Shown here one piece after another: positions 14,704 through 16,953 of a DNA stretch of 16,953 nt (the first letter of the stretch is position 1; every line of letters starts with the position of its first letter). This DNA is from CAISIP01 sp046594635. Lineage in GTDB: Bacteria; Pseudomonadota; Gammaproteobacteria; Burkholderiales; Burkholderiaceae_C. The notes under the pieces were generated by a model. The model saw only the letters and a list, made by a program, of their open reading frames with translations, was not told where the DNA came from and did not search any database. The stretch covers positions 1 through 16,953 of the forward strand of contig JBKJRR010000479.1 in assembly GCA_046594635.1 (NCBI GenBank), given 5' to 3'. The position numbers were made by a program, and so were the translations under genes.

Positions 14704-15575
14704 GTTGGTTCAGGTAAAGCGATTTCGCCCTCGAATACAGTTTGTGCCGGGCCGGTCATCAAAACGACGCTGTCGCCGCCGTTCCACGCGATCGTCAATT
14801 TGCCTCCGTGCGTGGTCACATCGACCTGCGCATCGAGCAGTCCCAGTCGGATGCCGGCCACGACGGCCGCACAGGCGCCGGTGCCGCAACTGAGGGTCTC
14901 ACCGGCGCCGCGCTCGAACACGCGCAGGCGGATGGCGTGGCGGTTCACGATCTGCATGAAGCCGGCGTTGACCCGCTGCGCAAATGCCGCGTGGCTTTCA
15001 ATCAACGGGCCCAGGGTCTTGACGTCGGTCGTATCCACGTCGGCGACGATGGTTATGGCATGCGGATTGCCCATGGACAACACCGCCAGTTCGACCGGGG
15101 TGGGACCGCCGCTGCTTTGCAGGGTCAGCGGCCACTGTTGCCAGTTGCCGCGCTGCAGAGGTTTCAGGCCCTTTGCGTTGAACGGGATCGCATCGAGTGC
15201 GAATACCGGCGCGTCCATGTCGACCGTGACCCGGCCGTCCGATGTGTGGCGCAGCGTCAGCACGCGGTTCATGGTCTTGACCGTGACAGTGTCCTTGTCG
15301 GTCAGGCCGTGGCTGCGCACATGGACCAGAAAACAACGGGCACCGTTGCCACAGTGCTCGACCTGGCCTCCGTCGGCGTTGTGAATGACATATTCGAAGT
15401 CAATTCCCGGGCCGGGCGAAGGCCGCACGCTCAGGATCTGGTCCGCACCCACGCCGAAATGGCGATCGGCCAGCATGCGGTAGTGCTGCGGACCCAGACC
15501 GAGCAAGGCGCGCGTCTCGTCGAGCACGACAAAGTCGTTGCCCGCGCCCTGCATCTTGGTAAACGGGACTCGCAT
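14700..15575 (-). CDS. dapF: Diaminopimelate epimerase DapF
   Basis: DapF converts LL-diaminopimelate to meso-diaminopimelate, used for lysine and as the MurE substrate. In 291 residues it shows FTKMQGAGNDFVVLD at the N-terminus, the first catalytic cysteine in HCGNGARC (Cys75), MGNPHAITIV (168-177) and the second in SCGTGACA (Cys230). These are the two opposed acid-base cysteines of the PLP-independent racemase fold. Length is a little above E. coli (274). ATG 15575 gives the expected N-terminus; the ribosome-binding site is weak (GGGGA about 11 bases upstream). The gene is first in a likely dapF-DUF484-xerC operon and is divergent from the NUDIX/MBL gene, 71 bases apart. Confidence 0.97.
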   Translation of the reverse strand: MRVPFTKMQGAGNDFVVLDETRALLGLGPQHYRMLADRHFGVGADQILSVRPSPGPGIDFEYVIHNADGGQVEHCGNGARCFLVHVRSHGLTDKDTVTVKTMNRVLTLRHTSDGRVTVDMDAPVFALDAIPFNAKGLKPLQRGNWQQWPLTLQSSGGPTPVELAVLSMGNPHAITIVADVDTTDVKTLGPLIESHAAFAQRVNAGFMQIVNRHAIRLRVFERGAGETLSCGTGACAAVVAGIRLGLLDAQVDVTTHGGKLTIAWNGGDSVVLMTGPAQTVFEGEIALPEPT

Positions 15576-15646
15576 CGCCGGATTATCCCCGAAGCTTGTA
15601 GAGCGCCGGGGCGCGCCATTCGCGCTTTTACCGGCAAAATGCCGAG
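15576..15646. promoter_or_regulatory. 71-base divergent intergenic region, dapF / NUDIX-MBL gene
   Basis: Both genes must be transcribed outward from this short gap or from inside each other. A minus-strand GATAAT (15587-15582) resembles a -10 for dapF, but no -35 lies at 16-18 bases. On the plus strand, a small hairpin CGGCA-AAA-TGCCG (15632-15644) sits just before the ATG at 15647, where no ribosome-binding site is visible. No operator was recognised. Confidence 0.35.
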
Positions 15647-16953
15647 ATGGTCAGACCCACCCAGCTTTTGCACGCGCAGCGCGAACCCGCCCCAACCCGT
15701 CCTGCGGCCACGGTCTTGTTGTTGCGCGACGGCGAGCAGGGCGTGGAGGTGCTGATGACGCGCCGCTCGCTCACGGCCAGCTTTGCGCCGGGGGCCTATG
15801 TCTTTCCGGGCGGCGGCGTTGATGCGACCGACGCGCAAGGCCATGCGCATGCCAGCCGGCGCCCGGGTCAAAGCGACCTGCACCTGACCCAGGCGATAGC
15901 CGCGATCCGCGAGAGTTTCGAGGAACTCGGCGTCCTGCTGGCGCGGCGCACCGATGGCAGCACACCCGTTGATGCCGACATTGCGGGCATGGACCGAAAA
16001 GCGGCATTCTTGCCCCAATGTGTGCAACGGGGCCTGGTTCTGACGGCCGAGGCCGTATTCGTGCTGGCGCACTGGATCACCGACCGGGACCTGCCACGCC
16101 GTTTCGATGTGCCCTTCCTGGTCGCACGCATGCCGCTGGATCAGCAACCGGTGGCAGATGAATCCGAGCAGTTCGAGCCGGTCTGGGTGGGCCCACAGGA
16201 TGCGCTGGCGCGGCATGCGGCGGGTGATTTCTTTCTCATCTTTCCAACCATCCGCACGCTTGAGCGACTCAAGGCGTTCGATTCGGTGGATGCGGTGTTG
16301 CGCGCTTGCGCCGTCGACGAGCAGCCACTTTGGACCAGTTGCCCGCGCGCGGGCTGGCTGGCCGGCAAGGAGGTGCGCTACATGGAGCATGAGCATCCCT
16401 ATGGCGAGCTGCAGCTGGTATCGCCGGATGGCCAGATCGTGCACCATCTCGATTGGCGCACCGGCCAGCCGGTGGCGCTGCTGCGCAACGTGATGCGACT
16501 GACCGCGGCTAATCCCGGTGTCATGACCGGCCCGGGCACGAACAGTTATCTGGTCGGTGATCCGGCAACCGGGTATATCGCCATCGATCCGGGGCCGGCG
16601 GATGCCGAGCATCTCGAGCACCTGTGGCGCGCAGCGGGCGGCGACATCCGCATGATCGTCTGCACCCATTCGCATCCCGATCACGCGCCCGGTGCCCGGC
16701 CCTTGCAGGCCTTGTGTACGCCGCAACCGCCCATCATGGGTCTGCCCAGCGCTGCGACGGCGCGTGCCGCCAGCGAATTCGTGCCCGACCAGGTGCTCTC
16801 GGATGGCCAGGTGTTGCGCCTGGGTGTCGCGGACGCCGCCACCGCGCATGAACTGCACGTGGTCCACACACCCGGTCATGCTGCCAATCACCTGTGCCTG
16901 GTCTTGCTGCAGGACGGACTGCTTTTCAGTGGCGACCATGTGCTCAATGGCAG
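15647..16953 (+). CDS. NUDIX hydrolase / metallo-beta-lactamase fold fusion protein (C-terminus beyond window)
   Basis: The frame is open for 435 codons to the window end. The first half is a NUDIX-like domain: AATVLLLRDGEQGVEVLMTRRS, then YVFPGGGVD (51-59) and, after an insertion, AIRESFEELGVLL (86-98), which keeps the REXXEEXG core. The second half is a metallo-beta-lactamase fold: GTNSYLV (297-303), HSHPDH (341-346; two His, Asp, His), HTPGH (407-411) and FSGDH (427-431). This matches the HxHxDH, His and Asp ligands for two metal ions. The layout recalls LACTB2-like proteins preceded by NUDIX. The substrate is unknown; a hydrolase acting on nucleotides, CoA derivatives or RNA is possible. 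ATG 15647 has no clear ribosome-binding site, and no other in-frame start was seen. The missing end prevents judging length. Confidence 0.88.
   Translation, partial: MVRPTQLLHAQREPAPTRPAATVLLLRDGEQGVEVLMTRRSLTASFAPGAYVFPGGGVDATDAQGHAHASRRPGQSDLHLTQAIAAIRESFEELGVLLARRTDGSTPVDADIAGMDRKAAFLPQCVQRGLVLTAEAVFVLAHWITDRDLPRRFDVPFLVARMPLDQQPVADESEQFEPVWVGPQDALARHAAGDFFLIFPTIRTLERLKAFDSVDAVLRACAVDEQPLWTSCPRAGWLAGKEVRYMEHEHPYGELQLVSPDGQIVHHLDWRTGQPVALLRNVMRLTAANPGVMTGPGTNSYLVGDPATGYIAIDPGPADAEHLEHLWRAAGGDIRMIVCTHSHPDHAPGARPLQALCTPQPPIMGLPSAATARAASEFVPDQVLSDGQVLRLGVADAATAHELHVVHTPGHAANHLCLVLLQDGLLFSGDHVLNG

Noticed and set aside
15582..15587. Leaderless dapF transcript from a GATAAT -10 box placed so that the start would fall on the ATG
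   Set aside because: No -35 hexamer at 16-18 bases and no TGn extension; a single hexamer match is too weak.
15431..16939. 502-codon open frame on the minus strand
   Set aside because: It lies antisense to the NUDIX/MBL gene and out of frame with dapF at its end. Its translation shows no recognisable motif, while the plus strand encodes two clear domains. Long antisense frames are common at this GC content.

Overview
The window looks like a piece of chromosome from a GC-rich betaproteobacterium, order Burkholderiales, most like Comamonadaceae or a close relative. The basis is protein family recognition and gene order: a division/cell-wall (dcw) cluster preceded by hslVU, a one-cysteine DksA with a long Ala/Lys/Pro tail, a COG0523 GTPase, and a dapF-DUF484-xerC block. 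No similarity search was possible, so taxonomy stays at that level. Almost all genes are on the minus strand. Only the last gene is on the plus strand.

Region 1 (1-5213, minus strand) is the start of a dcw cluster, transcribed mraZ > rsmH > ftsL > ftsI > murE > murF. murF is cut by the window edge. Most junctions abut or overlap by a few bases (mraZ/rsmH, rsmH/ftsL, ftsI/murE, murE/murF), which indicates one translationally coupled operon. It makes the MraZ regulator, a 16S rRNA methyltransferase, two septal proteins (FtsL, FtsI/PBP3) and two ligases that build the peptidoglycan precursor. The control region (5214-5470) is AT-rich. It carries four GTG-starting direct repeats with an exact 10-bp period, which I read as the MraZ operator, over an extended -10 promoter. 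An unexplained long hairpin lies upstream.

Region 2 (5471-9302, minus strand) holds the HslVU protease (hslV then hslU), preceded by a 596-residue STAS-domain protein of unknown function.

Region 3 (9362-11740, minus strand) holds dksA, a clear intrinsic terminator, and a COG0523 (CobW-like) metal GTPase with a 14-histidine loop. DksA lacks three of the four zinc-finger cysteines.

Region 4 (11754-15575, minus strand) reads dapF > DUF484 > xerC > rlmI-like rRNA methyltransferase. The first three match the E. coli dapF-yigA-xerC order. dapF also supplies meso-diaminopimelate, which the MurE at the other end of the window adds to the precursor.

Region 5 (15647-16953, plus strand) is a gene divergent from dapF that encodes a fused NUDIX and metallo-beta-lactamase-fold protein. 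It runs off the window end.

I found no tRNA, rRNA, CRISPR array, insertion sequence or prophage. Most of the window is conserved core chromosome. The points most worth a second look are the mraZ control region, a 19-of-20-base match between the mraZ and COG0523-gene upstream regions, the modified DksA beside a metal GTPase, and the STAS protein.
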